From positions 82,266,384 to 82,330,383 of the forward strand of contig CM043944.1 in assembly GCA_014529385.2 (NCBI GenBank): a DNA stretch of 64,000 nucleotides. Reading direction: 5' to 3'. Every line of letters begins with the position of its first letter. Positions within the stretch are counted from its first letter, which is position 1. Source of the stretch: Adiantum capillus-veneris (lineage: Eukaryota; Streptophyta; Polypodiopsida; Polypodiales; Pteridaceae). Of this stretch, positions 50,522 through 63,025 are shown piece by piece. A program made the translations under genes and the position numbers. The notes below the pieces were generated by a model that saw only the letters and a list, made by a program, of their open reading frames with translations, did no database searches and was not told the DNA's origin.

Positions 50522-52249
50522 ATTAACACACACAAAAGCTATATAAGCAATTATATTCAAACATAGCTACACGTTTGGGTCATAAAATTTTTCCGCACCA
50601 AGAGTATCAACCTTCCCATTTGTGTAGGTTGTAGTTGGTTGTATGGAATTTTTTAATTAAGCGAGAAAATCTTTGGTATTTGAGCAACAAATACAAGATT
50701 TATAAATTGTTCTTAAACTTGAAATTATTCAGCCAAATATACACTTGAATATTATACATGCACAAATATGCATATATACTACATACATAAATGTAGATGT
50801 ATGTGTTTGTGAGTATGTACTTGTATGTGTTTGCATAGGTGGATACAGTTGTATTTGGGCATGCATGATACATACATATAGACATAAACATTGCTTACAT
50901 GAATAGAGCTACAACTATGAATAAAATGACTTAATTCAAATCAAAAATCGATAATTTAATTCACAACCTAGTACACTAGATCTCAAGAAAGTACATAAAA
51001 AATATGTTGAATTGCCTTCTGTTGAAATCAATCATGGTAAGAATGAGCAATCGCGCTTGACAAAATTTGAGAGTGAGCCTTGAGGCATCATATGACATTG
51101 AGAAAGAAGAACAAGTTTTGGAAGAGGCGCTATATTCTTTGATTAATAAAGCTATCAAAATATTTCCACAATATTATAGAAAGGAATACAAAAGCATTTG
51201 CCATGATTAAGACTTAAATTGGGTTTAAAAGCCAATTTTGAGGGGGTTTTGGTAACTTACAAAAATATTCATGTGTTTGGAAGTTTGAAGTTTTTAATCG
51301 GGAAACAAATTTATGGATTACTATGCTTGAAGGTGCAATGTAAACATGCATATTGATTATTGCTTGAGTGTCTTGCATTATTCAACCCCTTTGTGTAATC
51401 AGGTGTCTTATGCTCAAAGAGCCTTTGGACAATCTTCTTGGTTTTTTTATGTTATCAAGCTATCATAATGTCCACTCGACATTACTTTCAGTTGAAATGG
51501 ATCTTTTCCTTCTTCATTTGGTTTTTGTGCTACCTTCTCCTCAATTACATCATAGGTCCATGGTATGTACCAATTGCCTAGTTTATTTGTATTCACTTTA
51601 GATCTGTTTTACCATATTTTTTAAGTTAATAAGATTTTTCATTTTTTCTCACTAAATGGTAAGAAGATACACAGCTATTTGATCCACAAAGCCAATATAT
51701 TCAACTTTGAAAATTTACATGTTTTTATTTCCAGGACTTACAATATTATCATCCATTGTCTTGAACTTATAATGCGAATCAAGTATTTTTGCTATATATT
51801 GACATCCAGAGAGCTCGTTGACTTGAAATTATTGGCCACTACAGAAGTTGAAGGTTTTGGTGCAAACAATAAGACTAAAGGCAACTCAAATGTGTCGACC
51901 ACCTTGTCCCTAAGGTACTTGCTTTTTTAAATGGCATTGTTTTTGTGAGATGGATCTATGATTTGTGAGTTAGCATTTTCATTAATCCAAACAAAGTTGA
52001 AGTTTTATTTTGAGTGTACATTAAAATAGATTAATTAACCTATTATTAAGATTGATGCTTGTTCGAAGAGTGTGCTCTTTTATAATATTCCATAGGATTT
52101 CTAGCAATCTAGCGTGGAGTTTAAGTCATAAACCGAATTGTACACAGAGGTACCTAGTAACTAGTGCTATACATGATTGTGTATGAATAAAAGCATACTC
52201 AAGATAAATGACCAAGTGGAGGGTGAATATATGTGTACACCGTATCTAC

Positions 52250-52287
<38 letters not shown>

Positions 52288-52430
52288 CCACCTTCTGTGC
52301 TCGGCTTCAGAACCTTTCTTGTTTTTTGGTGGTTAGAAGCTCTACTTCATCTACGAGTTGCTTTAATCGCTCCTCGTGGTGTTTCTTCCTTCTAGGGCTT
52401 GTAGTCTTGATTGCTTTTTTAATATTCTTG
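49380..52430. other. AT-rich stretch, no firm gene
   Basis: It contains (TA)n near 50408-50432, (TG)n at 50478-50519 and (GT)n at 52249-52284. One exon-like segment at 50142-50278 (LDQEGLEMLLAQLPKGRPLK...) lies between a TTGACAG acceptor and a GTTAGT donor and may belong to a host gene. I cannot connect it to neighbours. Confidence 0.35.
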
Positions 52431-52692
52431 GTGAAAATATCCCAGGTCTTAGGGCTCACCAGATCCACATCTTTGCAAAGCTTTCTGATAGCTTTTATGA
52501 CCAAGCTTCTGAAGAGAGGGTCATTAAAGAGATGAGCCCCGGTTGTCAGTAGCTTCTTCGAAAATATCCCAGGCCTTAGGGCTCGCCAAATCCACATCTT
52601 TGCAAAGCTTTCAGATAGCTTTTATGACCAGGCTTCTGAAGAGAGGGTCATTAAAGAGATGAGCCCATGTTGTCAGTAGCTTCTTCGATCCT
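52431..52692 (-). repeat. Tandem duplication (about 127-bp unit) of a coding-like segment
   Basis: ATATCCCAGG(T/C)CTTAGGGCTC...CAGTAGCTTCTTCGA appears twice in direct orientation. On the minus strand both units read KLCKDVDL(V/A)SPK(T/A)WDIF and AHLFNDPLFRSLVIKAI. One copy has a stop where the other has Arg. The minus-strand frame extends to 52307 through a Lys/Arg-rich segment. The protein is not recognised. Confidence 0.75.
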
Positions 52693-53194
52693 TGGGGACG
52701 GTGACCTTCTTTGGTTTTTTGGAATTTCATGCTTAACGGCTAGTGATCCAACAGGCATTGTGAAGTTACCACCTTCATATCAAGCGATGGCGACAACCAG
52801 TCAGCTTGATGGGAGCAATAGCATCTATCCAATCGAGATGTTGTGCCAGCATACTACAGGCTAGTATACGTGAATCCTGACGTGCTATTCCACGGACCCA
52901 CCTCCCAAAAGTCCAATAAAGCCCACTTCTCACACAGACTTTGCCATCTGGATCTCTCTGATCCCGCAAGCATGCTCGCAGAGCCTGTTCTATCCTTTCT
53001 CTTCTCCACCATATTGAAGTCTCCTACGGGAGGCATCTGTGATTCTACAATAGATATATTGTCTGCACCACAATACTGCCCGCCTGCTAACATGCGGAGA
53101 AGCGAATTCGAATGGGACAAGTAGTCCACGGGCGACGTAAGAGCCCAACAGGTTGGACTGGAGGAGCCAAAAACGAACGAGAGGGTGAAGCTGA

Positions 53195-53197
53195 AGC

Positions 53198-53241
<44 letters not shown>
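53195..53241. repeat. (GA)n microsatellite
   Basis: An uninterrupted GA run in otherwise mixed sequence. The surrounding 52.7-53.6 kb has only short frames without recognised motifs. Confidence 0.9.
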
Positions 53242-53244
<3 letters not shown>

Positions 53245-53605
53245 CCCTTCGGTCTCTTGCACCGACCGTTGCCTATAAGTAATGATTCCCCCTTCGACTG
53301 CTTTCGCTCTTGCTTGAGGGGACTACTAGCTGTGACAAAGAGGAGACCCACTACAGGTTTCAAACCTTTTCTCAACTTGAGAAAAGTGGCCCTTTGCAGA
53401 CTTAAAAAATAAGGTTATGACGCATGCACGCAGTCCCTGGACTGTTTGCAAAAGCATAAATGAAGAGAAGGGAAGTGCAAATTTTTTAGTGTATCTTTGT
53501 CTGATTGAGCCAGATCTGTGCTGTAAAAGCGGAGGGATCATGTATAATAAAAGTAAGCTGATGGGAGAATATTTATGCTATTGTAATCACATAGCTTGAA
53601 TGCAG

Positions 53606-55694
53606 CCGGCAGGATGACTGCATTGAAGATGCAATCGAAGATGCCTTAGAGGGCGGTCACATTCACCGCTACCAGCTGAAGGATGAGTGCAGTGAAGATC
53701 ACATTACCACCCCCAGAATCGACACCATGAGTATTGAAATGGAAGAAACAGATATGTGGTGCTCAATTCAGTTTGTTAAATTAATCAGGGGAACATAAGG
53801 ACACTAATGATGCATTCTCCTTCTTGCAGTGCCGGTGAATGATCCGAATTGGGAATGGCCCTGCTTTGAACAAATACTTCGTGGAGGAAGGTGGGTGGTA
53901 GAGCGGGCAGCTGCGAAAGGGGAGGTGGACACTAGTGTCAAGTGGCCATTCCATGTGGTGACAAATATAGAACCGAATTCTGGCATCGAGTCCGTGCGCC
54001 TCGTTATCCAATCCCCCTATTTGATCAGAGTGCTCAAGGACTGCCAGCCTCAAACTGGTTACAAATTTGCAAAGGGTTCTTCTATCAATCCAACCGAACT
54101 TTTCCTTCGATTGGGAAGCCTGAAACAATATATTTTGGCTGGCAATATTGGTGCAAAGGAAGATGTCAGCGCAACAGGTGAGTCAGTGTGGCATGTGAGC
54201 CATTTGGTGCGTTTTGTGGAGCGCCATTTTACCGACACAATGGTACAACACGAGCGCATGAAGGCAGAGGGGTGTGTTTCTTTTGAGATGCTATGGACTT
54301 TCTTCGTGCCCGGAGATGGCGTATGCCGACGATGTGATGTCACAAATCAAGAATGCTTTGGTATCATCAAGCGCTGCAAGAAGTCCATTAATGCTGACGG
54401 AACTCCATACTGGCGCGTGACCCTAAATGTCATGGACTTCAATGTTCAGAGCTACCATAACTGCACTATGGACTACAAGATTCAAACATTTGATGGTGAG
54501 GTTCCGTTCACGTCTTTGCAAGTATGTCCTCTCAGATTCTGTCCCAATCGTAAAGAGCTGGAGGCTCGCTTTGTCTCTATGGGTACAACCTTCTACCAAT
54601 TAGCTATGCAGCAGCCTTTTCGTTTCATGCAGTTCAAAGGCTCCATGAACTTCTTTTCTTATGAAGGCGGGTGCTGGAGACTCCGCAAACTTAACGCTGA
54701 TGGTCGTGTAATGGTGGACTTGCTGAGCTTTGCTAGAATGAATCCAGATTACCACCTTGGAAATGCACAGCCTCCGTGTGATGTAATGACAGGCATGTGG
54801 AGACCCACAACTCAGATGAAACAGCCTGGTCCTGAAGAGCTTGTGCTGGCCCCTGCCTTCGTGTATGGCTTCTCTTTTAGGCTGAAGAGATGGGGCTGCT
54901 TTGAGGTCTGCGCATTCCGGGATATCAGCTTCAATGAAAGAGCGTTTGATGCGCTGAGGATGAAGGACGAGAGCCAGAAGGCGATTTTGTTGAGTGTGGT
55001 GAAGTCCTACATATTGAAGGGGGAGGGGTCAACAATGCAAGATGAAGAGAGCATAGATCTTATAGCAAACAAAGGGACAGGGTGCATAGTGCTGTGCCAT
55101 GGCCCACCAGGGACAGGCAAGACTCTGACAGCGGAGGCCCTAGCGGAGAGTCTGCAATGTGCGCTGTGGTCTATAAGCGCCTTTGAGCTGGGAGAGGAAG
55201 CAGCTGAGGTGGAAGCAAGGCTCATACAAATAATGGAAATCGCGTACAATTGGCGAGCGATCCTTCTGCTGGATGAGGCGGATGCATACTTGCAGAGGAG
55301 GGAGGAAGGTGTGGATGTGAAGCGCAACCTACTGACTGGAGTCTTTCTCCGGGTGTTGGAGTACCATCGTGGAGTCATGTTTCTCACTACCAATCGGGTG
55401 ACAGTCTTCGATGATGCCATCTTATCACGCATCACTTTGGCCATTTCCTACCCAGCTTTGGAGGATTCCCAGCGCCGTGACATCTGGCAGACGCTGCTTC
55501 TTCGTGCTGGCATCCGCAATGCCACCTACGATGCCCTCCTCCTCCGTCATTTCAATGGCCGCCAAATTCGAAACATTGTTCACCTTGCTCAGCTTCTGGC
55601 AGCCGGACGCAAGCAAAATCTGGATATCACCCATGTCATCGAGGCTATCAATGCCTCTGTTTCTTGCATCAACGAACTGCCAGCTCTTTCCTAG
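53606..55694 (+). CDS. Fungal-type AAA+ ATPase (DUF7025-AAA architecture)
   Basis: The main exon is 53830-55694. The codon at 53829-53831 is GTG split by the acceptor CTTGCAG, so it is not the start. A preceding exon 53606-53730 (acidic, QDDCIEDAIEDALEGG) joins in phase through a 99-bp intron (GTATTG). The true 5' end is unresolved. The N-terminal half (FEMLWTFFVPGDGV, FCPNRKELEARFVSMG, MVDLLSFARMNP, FGFSFRLKRWG-like) matches the domain preceding AAA in a large fungal ATPase family. The AAA part has Walker A GPPGTGKT near residue 425, Walker B ILLLDEAD near 478-485, TTNR near 520 and the arginine LSRI. It would be an ATP-driven remodeler; substrate unknown. All motifs are intact and 1.86 kb are intron-free. 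Confidence 0.8.
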
Positions 55695-58600
55695 CTGTCT
55701 GTAACACTCTTTTCGTCAAGAGGTGCGCACATGAACACATACGTCTGCCGCTGCCATTGTACCTTGAAGAGGTGGAAGAGCCTTGAAGGTGAGCAGAAAG
55801 CACTTGGTGCCGCTGCGGTTCCCGCGTCCGACGTGGCAGTCAAATCAAAGCAGTAGCGTTTTCTTTGATAACAATTTCCGAGGTGTTTTGTCCTGCATCA
55901 TCAATGTCAGCAAATATAGTCTCTGACATCACTGCTCAATAAGTAGCTTCACGCTTGGAGTTTGTGATTTTTTTTGGCTTGCCCTTAGGGCAAGGCTATA
56001 GAGATGCATTCTTTTTTTGTTGACTAAAATAGAAAAAAAATGAAGTTGTATTTTAAAGCATTTTTTTATAGGTCAAAAATGTTGATTGGTCGAAATAAGA
56101 TAGTGGGCACTCATTTAGATGACTAGTGTGTATTTTTCAAAAATTGGACAGAGTTATCTGTTGTTTTATTGGACCGTGGATAGAGAGATAGTGTGCATTT
56201 ATTTAGATAGCTATGGGACTTGTGACCGTGCCTCGAAGTCGTGAGCCGTCTCTTGCAATGATTCGTAGGGAATTCTGAAAATCGGAAGGAAAGGAAGGGG
56301 GCACTGAGCAATCGCCATCATGCCCTCTGTACACACTTCGTCTGAAGGTGTTGGCACAATGGTTCTCTGTGTGGCGGGCTCGACCAAGGAGCGGGGTTTC
56401 TCGGGGTGGGAGACCCGACAGCTCCAGCCATGGTGTGGCCCTGTGCCCTGCCATCCGCCCTTTTTTTTGGCAAGGAGACTTTCCGCTTCCCTTGGCTCCT
56501 TCCGGAGGTTCAATGGAGGCTTCGTGTGCCTAAGCGTGCTGCCAGGGCAGCTCCGTCGGTCTTCCTCAGCAGGGGCGTGGCCTGCCCTAAAGCCTGTCCG
56601 CGTTTAGTTTAGGTTGTTGTGGTGGCGGAAGGTGGTCCCAGTTGGTGTGCTAATGATGGGCAAGGAGTCTTGGTGATTGGGGATGGTCGTGGCAGGGCTG
56701 TGAAGCTTCCGAAGTTCAGAGCAGCAAGTTTCCATTTCTGCCCGTGCTTCTACGCTTCGCTCTGCGTCAGCATTTCTATGTGGTTTCTCGTCATCTACAC
56801 CGCCATGAGGCATTTTGCTAGGGTTTCAGACACCGCACTTTTCTTGCTTCCCTTGGAGTATGGCCCAACTCAGGTTTGTTGTTTTCATGTAACCCCGCGT
56901 CATCTTGTCGACATAACATCTGCAGTATTTTTAACTAAACTCCCCTGGTTAACTAGCATTATGATGTTAACAATGGTGTGTGCAGCTTGTGTTTGGAGTT
57001 GCGGCGGACGTTGGGTTTGTGTGTGGACCGGGCTCAATTGGGATTGGGTGATGCATTGTATTACATTGAGAGTGAGGAGCTGCTTACAATTCTGGTTGTG
57101 GCGATTCTCAAATCATCCTTGCTCCCATGCCTCTTCCAGATTGTATTTTTTTGTTGGGATATTCACAAATGCTAAGAATGAGCAACATTAGGCCGTCTTT
57201 GTCACATTATCTCTTGATGTGAATTAACCTGACGTTCGTGTGCATAAAGGATTTTTGTTTTGCTTGTAAGGCAATCAAAAAAAGGGTGTTTCTGAGTATT
57301 TGAGTATTCTGTTCACTTTGATAGGAGGGGCGTTTGTGATGATGTCTATTACAATTCCTCAACATCTTAGATGACTAAAGATGAGAGTGTATAGACTGAG
57401 CAAGCTTTTAAATATTTTGGTACGATTTGGACCTCTTCCAATCAAAACATATTGGAAGTATCTACATATTTTCCATGTGAATGCATGGGTTTCTATGCAT
57501 AAAATGCTTGGATTTTCAGAATTGTCCACATATGCATGGTTATGCTTAAGGCTTGAACTGTTGTAAGGTATATAGGAAAAATGTTGAAGCCGGGAGTACA
57601 ATCTCTTTTGACAGCATGAGAGTTTAAGGAATTAGGCAAGTGGCCGATACAATGGTATTTGTAGCGTGTCGAATGATTTGAAACCAAGTGTCTGCCTCTT
57701 TCTCTTATCCTGAAGCTTCCAAGTTATTCCATTTATCACTGCTATGAACAGGCCACAAAATCAGTGAAAATCACTTCTTTTAGAGAGTTCTGTGATTAAC
57801 CAAAGCTTTTATGTATGGTTAGAGTGAAATGCTTTTGTTTTGCAGACATAGAGCAAGTAAGCCAGAGAAATGACTGGCTTTGCCCCATTGTTCTGAGGAA
57901 GAGGGTGTGAACCCATATTAGATTTGCAACAGGTAAACTTTATGAGGTTTCATTTGATAGGATGTACCATTCACAAGTTTGCTCGATTGCAGTTCAGATT
58001 ATGTTTAATGAATTGAATCAAACTATTCTCAGCTCCATATGCCTCTCTAGACAAAAGATGGCGCCCACTGGGATTGCTATTTATAAAGGTATCTCAAATC
58101 ATTTCAAGAATTATACATATTGATGATGAGTATGTGGTGAGGTGAAGGGAACATTAATGTAGTATAGATTTTTACTTTGTGTTTTTCATTCCTGCAGCTA
58201 GAGAGTTGGGCTATACGTCGGTAGCACATTATCTCGCTGATGTGCTTGAGAAGCAAGCACTGAAGTAACATTTTGCTGATGCATACAGCTGCCTCTATGC
58301 ATTCAAATATGCTCTTTTTTGGGTTGATCAAAAGAAAGCTTGCCCTTGTAGACCATATATACACCTCAATCTTATGATACGAATCAAATTTCTTTCAAGT
58401 AGTGGTAGTTGTCTGATATTGATTCAAAAGCAAATCAAGTCTTGGATTTGAAGCCAAAGAGAGGATGGAGTTTATGTTTGCTGTTTTACTCCGAAGATGT
58501 GGAGTGATTACCTTCAACATTTACGTGATCTTTGCAAGGCTCCATATACATCAGAATATGCGAACTCCAACACACTTTTGCTTACATTCTTTTCATGAGC

Positions 58601-58847
58601 GAAATATGCTTTTGCCTGCTTTATAAATGGATAAGATTCACAACCATCATACAGTTTAGACGTCTTAAACACTCCAACTTGTAAAAGCTCTTGGCTTTGT
58701 GTAGCGGCACATGGTGTCCCTCAAGGGTAAACATTTTTGTAAGGATAAAACCCAAATTTAGGTTGCCTTCACAATTTTACTGCTTTAACTTCCTCTGCTT
58801 CCCATCTTCTGCATACCCTTAGCATTTATCGCTTTTTAGTCTTCTAA

Positions 58848-58923
58848 GTAAGGCCTTATCATTAATTCTGCAAGGGACCTTAACGGCCCTTCACATATAA
58901 GGCCTTATCATTAATTCTACAAG
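58848..58923. repeat. Short direct repeat
   Basis: AAGGCCTTATCATTAATTCT(G/A)CAAG occurs twice with an offset of about 49 bases. Confidence 0.75.
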
Positions 58924-59777
58924 TGAGCTTGTAAGACTATATGCAAATTATTATTTGTAAGGCTCTACTATAGTATAACATTCTCACTGTGTGAAATGTC
59001 TTATGCTTATTGTAAACATGAGTATTGTAAACATGAGAGAAGACTTCTAAGATGTGAAGAAAGAGTTGGCCACCTTCCATAAAACTAATGCAATTGGCCA
59101 TTGGGATTTGAATTTTTATAAATTGGCTTGCACAAATTGAGTGCTTTTGAACAAGCTTCTCTACACTAGCACTGTTGGCCTTGTGACATGTCTTCATCAT
59201 TATACTCTTTGTCTTGATGATAACGTTCTCTATATTTATAAATCTCATTATAATTATTATGATTAGATTTTTAAAACCTAGATATTACATTTTTAGAGAA
59301 ATTTTTATTGAAAAAGGTGCTCATAAAAAAAGTCACGCTATGACACCCTCTTATTCATATAGCATACTGCTCACTTATTATCACTAGTCATTACTTGGGT
59401 TGTCCTTGTTGAACGTGAGACATTTACTCTCTTGCCATGATAGAAACACACAATTTCTACTATCTTCTCTCCCTCCTTGCTCCTATATAGCCATTATACC
59501 TTGTGTAACGTTTATGTTATTCTAAAAGCTGAAAATCTCATTGCTCAAAGCTTTGTGTTTAGTTGCCTTTACCTATTCCAATGGATTTTCCTATGGATGG
59601 TTAGTACATGCATTCTCTAAGTTATTATTGTTTGATGTGATTAGCTTGAGCATTTGACATAGAGCATTGACATGAGTAAATTTTTGTAGATGTAAGCTTC
59701 GATGAATTCTCATTCGTTGAACCTATGGTTTTGGAATCACCCACATTGTCCAAGGAACATCATGACAGTTTGAAGTG

Positions 59778-59929
59778 CATATAGCCAGTGTTGTTTCACC
59801 TTTAGCTCCAAAGAAAGACCGATCCTTTGAAAGTTCCCCGCTTAGCAAAAAATTCAGCTCAAAAATATAGCCACTATTGTTTCACCTTTAGCTCCAAAAA
59901 GACCGATCCTTTGAAAGTTCTCCGCTGAC
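59778..59929. repeat. Direct repeat, about 60-bp unit
   Basis: ATATAGCCA(G/C)T...TTGTTTCACCTTTAGCTCCAAA and GACCGATCCTTTGAAAGTTC are repeated once, about 88 bases apart, with few changes. Confidence 0.8.
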
Positions 59930-60331
59930 TATATGTTTCCATATTTTATGCCTACCTTTATCCTAACAAAATACCACTTTGATGCTTTTCAATCCTTCAT
60001 CTTGGTCAACACTCTATGATGTAATCTGCAAATCACTTTCTCTATGAATCAATATGATTTCTATCTTTGTAGTTTTCTATTTCGCTTTTATGTTAATTCA
60101 TTATTCCTATATAGGCAGGCCTTGTGATTTTATCACTTGTTTTTTTTCCAACAAAGTAGAGAAGATTATATTATCCAAAAGAGGGAGCAAAAGTTACAAT
60201 TGAACCAGAACTGAGTACGATGACTGAGACGGGAGACTCTCCCACATTACATACCCCATTACATACCATCCTACATAACAACGAGATCCATAAGTATGAG
60301 CATTCTTGACATAAGTTCATCATAAATTCCC

Positions 60332-60678
60332 CTATGCCACCCCATATGCCCGCAGTGACTCGATCTGATTAGATAGCTTTTCCATGAAGGCTTTAGCTTG
60401 AGAGATTGCTTCATAGGTTTCTGCAATAGCTTGCATGTTAAACGCTGTCATGTTTTGAATTTCTTTTCTCTTCCAATCGGTCAGCGGCAGATCTTGCTCA
60501 TCATCCGATAATCCCAGCAGAGTCTTTGCTGCATCTTCATTGATCCTATTCCGAATGTAGTAGGTGTTGGACAGGGTAATTTTCAGCTTGTAGACCTGCA
60601 AATTAAAATCCATAAAAAGTACTCTCAGGCTTGGAGCCTGGTAAGCCTCTTCAAACACAAAGCAGTTTCTCAGTTTCC
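60332..60678 (-). pseudogene. Open frame cut by insertion of novel-element copy 2
   Basis: The minus-strand frame enters from the element boundary (GKLRNCFVFEEAYQAPSLRV) and ends at a stop at 60332-60334. It is charged and helix-forming (AIAETYEAISQAKAFMEKLSNQIESL). No family recognised. The frame has no start before the element end, so its 5' part probably lies beyond the inserted element outside the window, or it is non-coding. Confidence 0.35.
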
Positions 60679-61438
60679 CATTAGGAAAAATATGAACCCT
60701 CTAGGGGCCCTTTGGGATTAAGGTTAATTAGAGGCCAGCCAATGAGAAGAGGGTGGTGGACACACTCTATGCCCTCAAGAATGTAGGGGGACAAAGTAGT
60801 CTTACACATTTTAAATGGGCTCTTACCTAGTGAGAAGGTGGGGTGGGGGGGGGGGGGGCATATGGAACCTCCAACTTCCCTCCTTTTTTATCCGGTTTTG
60901 AAAAAATCCCAAAAATTTGAAATTTTTCAAACATTTCAAAACTCAAATTTCATAAACCTCCCTAAAACTATTTTATGGTCAAAAAAGCATTTTTTGATCT
61001 CAAAAAGTCAAAACGTGCATCCAAAAACCCTAAAATTCAAAATTTTTTTAAAACTTTTAAAAACTCTTTTTTTGCTATCCAGAGCTCCCCCAAAATTAGT
61101 TATTAGGCAAAAAGGGATTTTCTCTCTCTAGAACCCCTTTTCCAACCCCTCCTTGGTTGCAACCATCACACTCATCCTCTACTCCAACACTCTCTCTCTC
61201 TTTACACCATCTCCATTGCTGCAGCAAGGAAGCTCCTCTCTCCTCCCCTACCACCTTCCATTGCCACACCAAGCAATGCTTATCCACCTTCTCCTCCCAG
61301 TGCCACACCAAGCAAGGGTTGTCCACCTTCTCCTCCCATTGCCACAAGGGTTGACCATTTTCTCATATCACTTTATCACACCTACATTGTAGCAACAAGC
61401 AAGGTTCTTCTCCTCCTCCTAGTTTGCTTTGCTCAACC

Positions 61439-62779
61439 ATGGCCAACTCTACTTCGCAAAGGCGACCAAAGGATGAGGTCACAGCACTTGCATGCCACAA
61501 CACTAGAGGTGTACATGATGAGTGGGTGCCACAAGAGTTCACCAAAGGTGCTTGGGTATACATGCAACCATCTGTTGTTGGCCCTCATCGTGTGCGGAAT
61601 CGTGCAAACTTGGATCTTCATTGGAAAGGAAAGCTCCTTGGCTTCAAGAACCGCAAAGACAAGGGGACCATAGCCATTGTGCAACATGTTTTCTCAATGT
61701 CAACCATGCACTTGCAACAACCACCTCGATTTCCAACACATTGTAAGTACATGTTTTGAGAATACAAAGCTAGGTGTGAAATCACAGTGTAATGTTATTA
61801 TGGATTCATACTTAACATTTGTCATGCATTTATAGTCATATTTCCATCCACGTTGGTGGAGGAGCAGACACTACATACTCTCTCCAGCACATTCAATGCT
61901 ATACATGCGGATATTGGAGCAATAATGTTCCCGCATCTTTGCCCAACCAAACTGGTTCAAAGAAGGATTTTCTTCTATTCTCACTCCTATATTGTCCCTA
62001 CTTCTACACAAGCATTTGGAACGCTTGAACCCATCAAAGTAACTTCCTTATTAAGTATGGAGTGGCCGGTCCCAGATTTGTGGTCGGTAGCATCTTTCAA
62101 GCAAAAGATGATAATGGATGTCCAAAACTCTTTGAAATACTCTAAAGCTTCTAGGTCTGTGGGCTTGAGCTGGTGTTTGCCTATTCATTGTTTTGTGCAC
62201 ATTTTTAAAGAGTTTGGATTTGTAGAGACTACCACAATGCTTGTATGTAAAGATGCGCATTACGAGGAATTAGGAAGGCTTTTAGAAGAGGACTGGGGTT
62301 TTGTGGAGCGCATGCACAACGGGGAGTGGTACCGTTGTAAGGTTGGAGCTTCAGGTATTGGAATGCGCTATTTGAAATCCCGCACCTCCTTGTACATACG
62401 ATTTCACTATGATCGTTGGATGTGCAAGCTTGGAGTGTGGACTCCCTTACAGAGTGTAGACGGCGCTATTGCAAGCTTTGACATTGCAGTGAAGATGCCC
62501 AACAATGCTTTGGAGGCAGTCCAAGTGAACAAGCATTGGAGTCTCAGTAATGTTCGAGAACATTTGGTTATTATGGGTTTTGAGGCCCTTCAACAAGCAC
62601 AATTTCGTTTACAAGGTCACAAGGTGAGAATCCTTCCACCACATTTTCAATACATCATGGTTTGTCGATCATTAGATGCTTATTGTAATGAATGTCCGCA
62701 GATTGGGAAGAGAATGGAAGACAAATTGAAGGTCGAGGAGGACTGGGGGATAGATGGAACTATGCTATCGATCTTATAA
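61439..62779 (+). CDS. Element gene A, copy 2 (intact, 415 aa, unknown family)
   Basis: Exon 1 is 61439-61742, the intron 61743-61835 (GTAAGT...TTATAG) and exon 2 61836-62779. The total is 1248 bases with no internal stop. The position that is TGA in copy 1 is CGA here. The protein ends EEDWGIDGTMLSIL after a C-x2-C (CNECPQIG). Most differences from copy 1 that I compared are single substitutions with modest effects (for example DRYHCK against EWYRCK), as expected for a recently functional protein. No enzyme motif is recognised. Confidence 0.75.
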
Positions 62780-62936
62780 CTTTGTAACTCTTGCAATTTT
62801 CATATTGATCCCCGCTGTAATCAACATGATTTGCTTCGGCAAATCATGCCTTTGAATATAATTTTTTGCATTGGGATGAGAAATCATTTTTGTGGTGAAA
62901 GTGCCTTTTTTTTTAATGTCTTAAAAAAGGGTACAT

Positions 62937-62944
62937 TATAAAAG
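62937..62944 (+). promoter_or_regulatory. TATA box of gene B, copy 2
   Basis: TATAAAAG lies 89 bases before the ATG, the same spacing as in copy 1. Confidence 0.6.
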
Positions 62945-63025
62945 GGGGTCCACCTAACTCATTCACTATTTTCACTTTTGCAACTCCTGAGCTCCTCCAC
63001 TCTCTATCCACACCCCAGGCTAAAC

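Larger units (their letters stand above)
55695..60331. other. Intergenic or intron-rich region with weak exon candidates
   Basis: GC-rich at 56300-57000, then AT-rich. Possible exon pieces: 57846-57905 (DIEQVSQRNDWLCPIVLRKR before GTGTGA), and about 58045-58088 joined through G-CT to 58197-58268 (IYKARELGYTSVAHYLADVL, stop TAA), which looks like a helical, ankyrin-like protein end. None can be assembled into a complete gene. Long frames at 56.2-57.2 kb on both strands have no recognised domains. Confidence 0.3.

Noticed and set aside
53829-53831. GTG as start codon of the AAA+ ATPase (which would suggest bacterial origin)
   Set aside because: It straddles a splice acceptor (CTTGCAG) and a phase-compatible upstream exon exists; the genes nearby are eukaryotic with introns.
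56203-57191. Overlapping long frames on both strands downstream of the AAA+ gene
   Set aside because: High GC removes stops in several frames at once; no recognised domain and no consistent splice structure.
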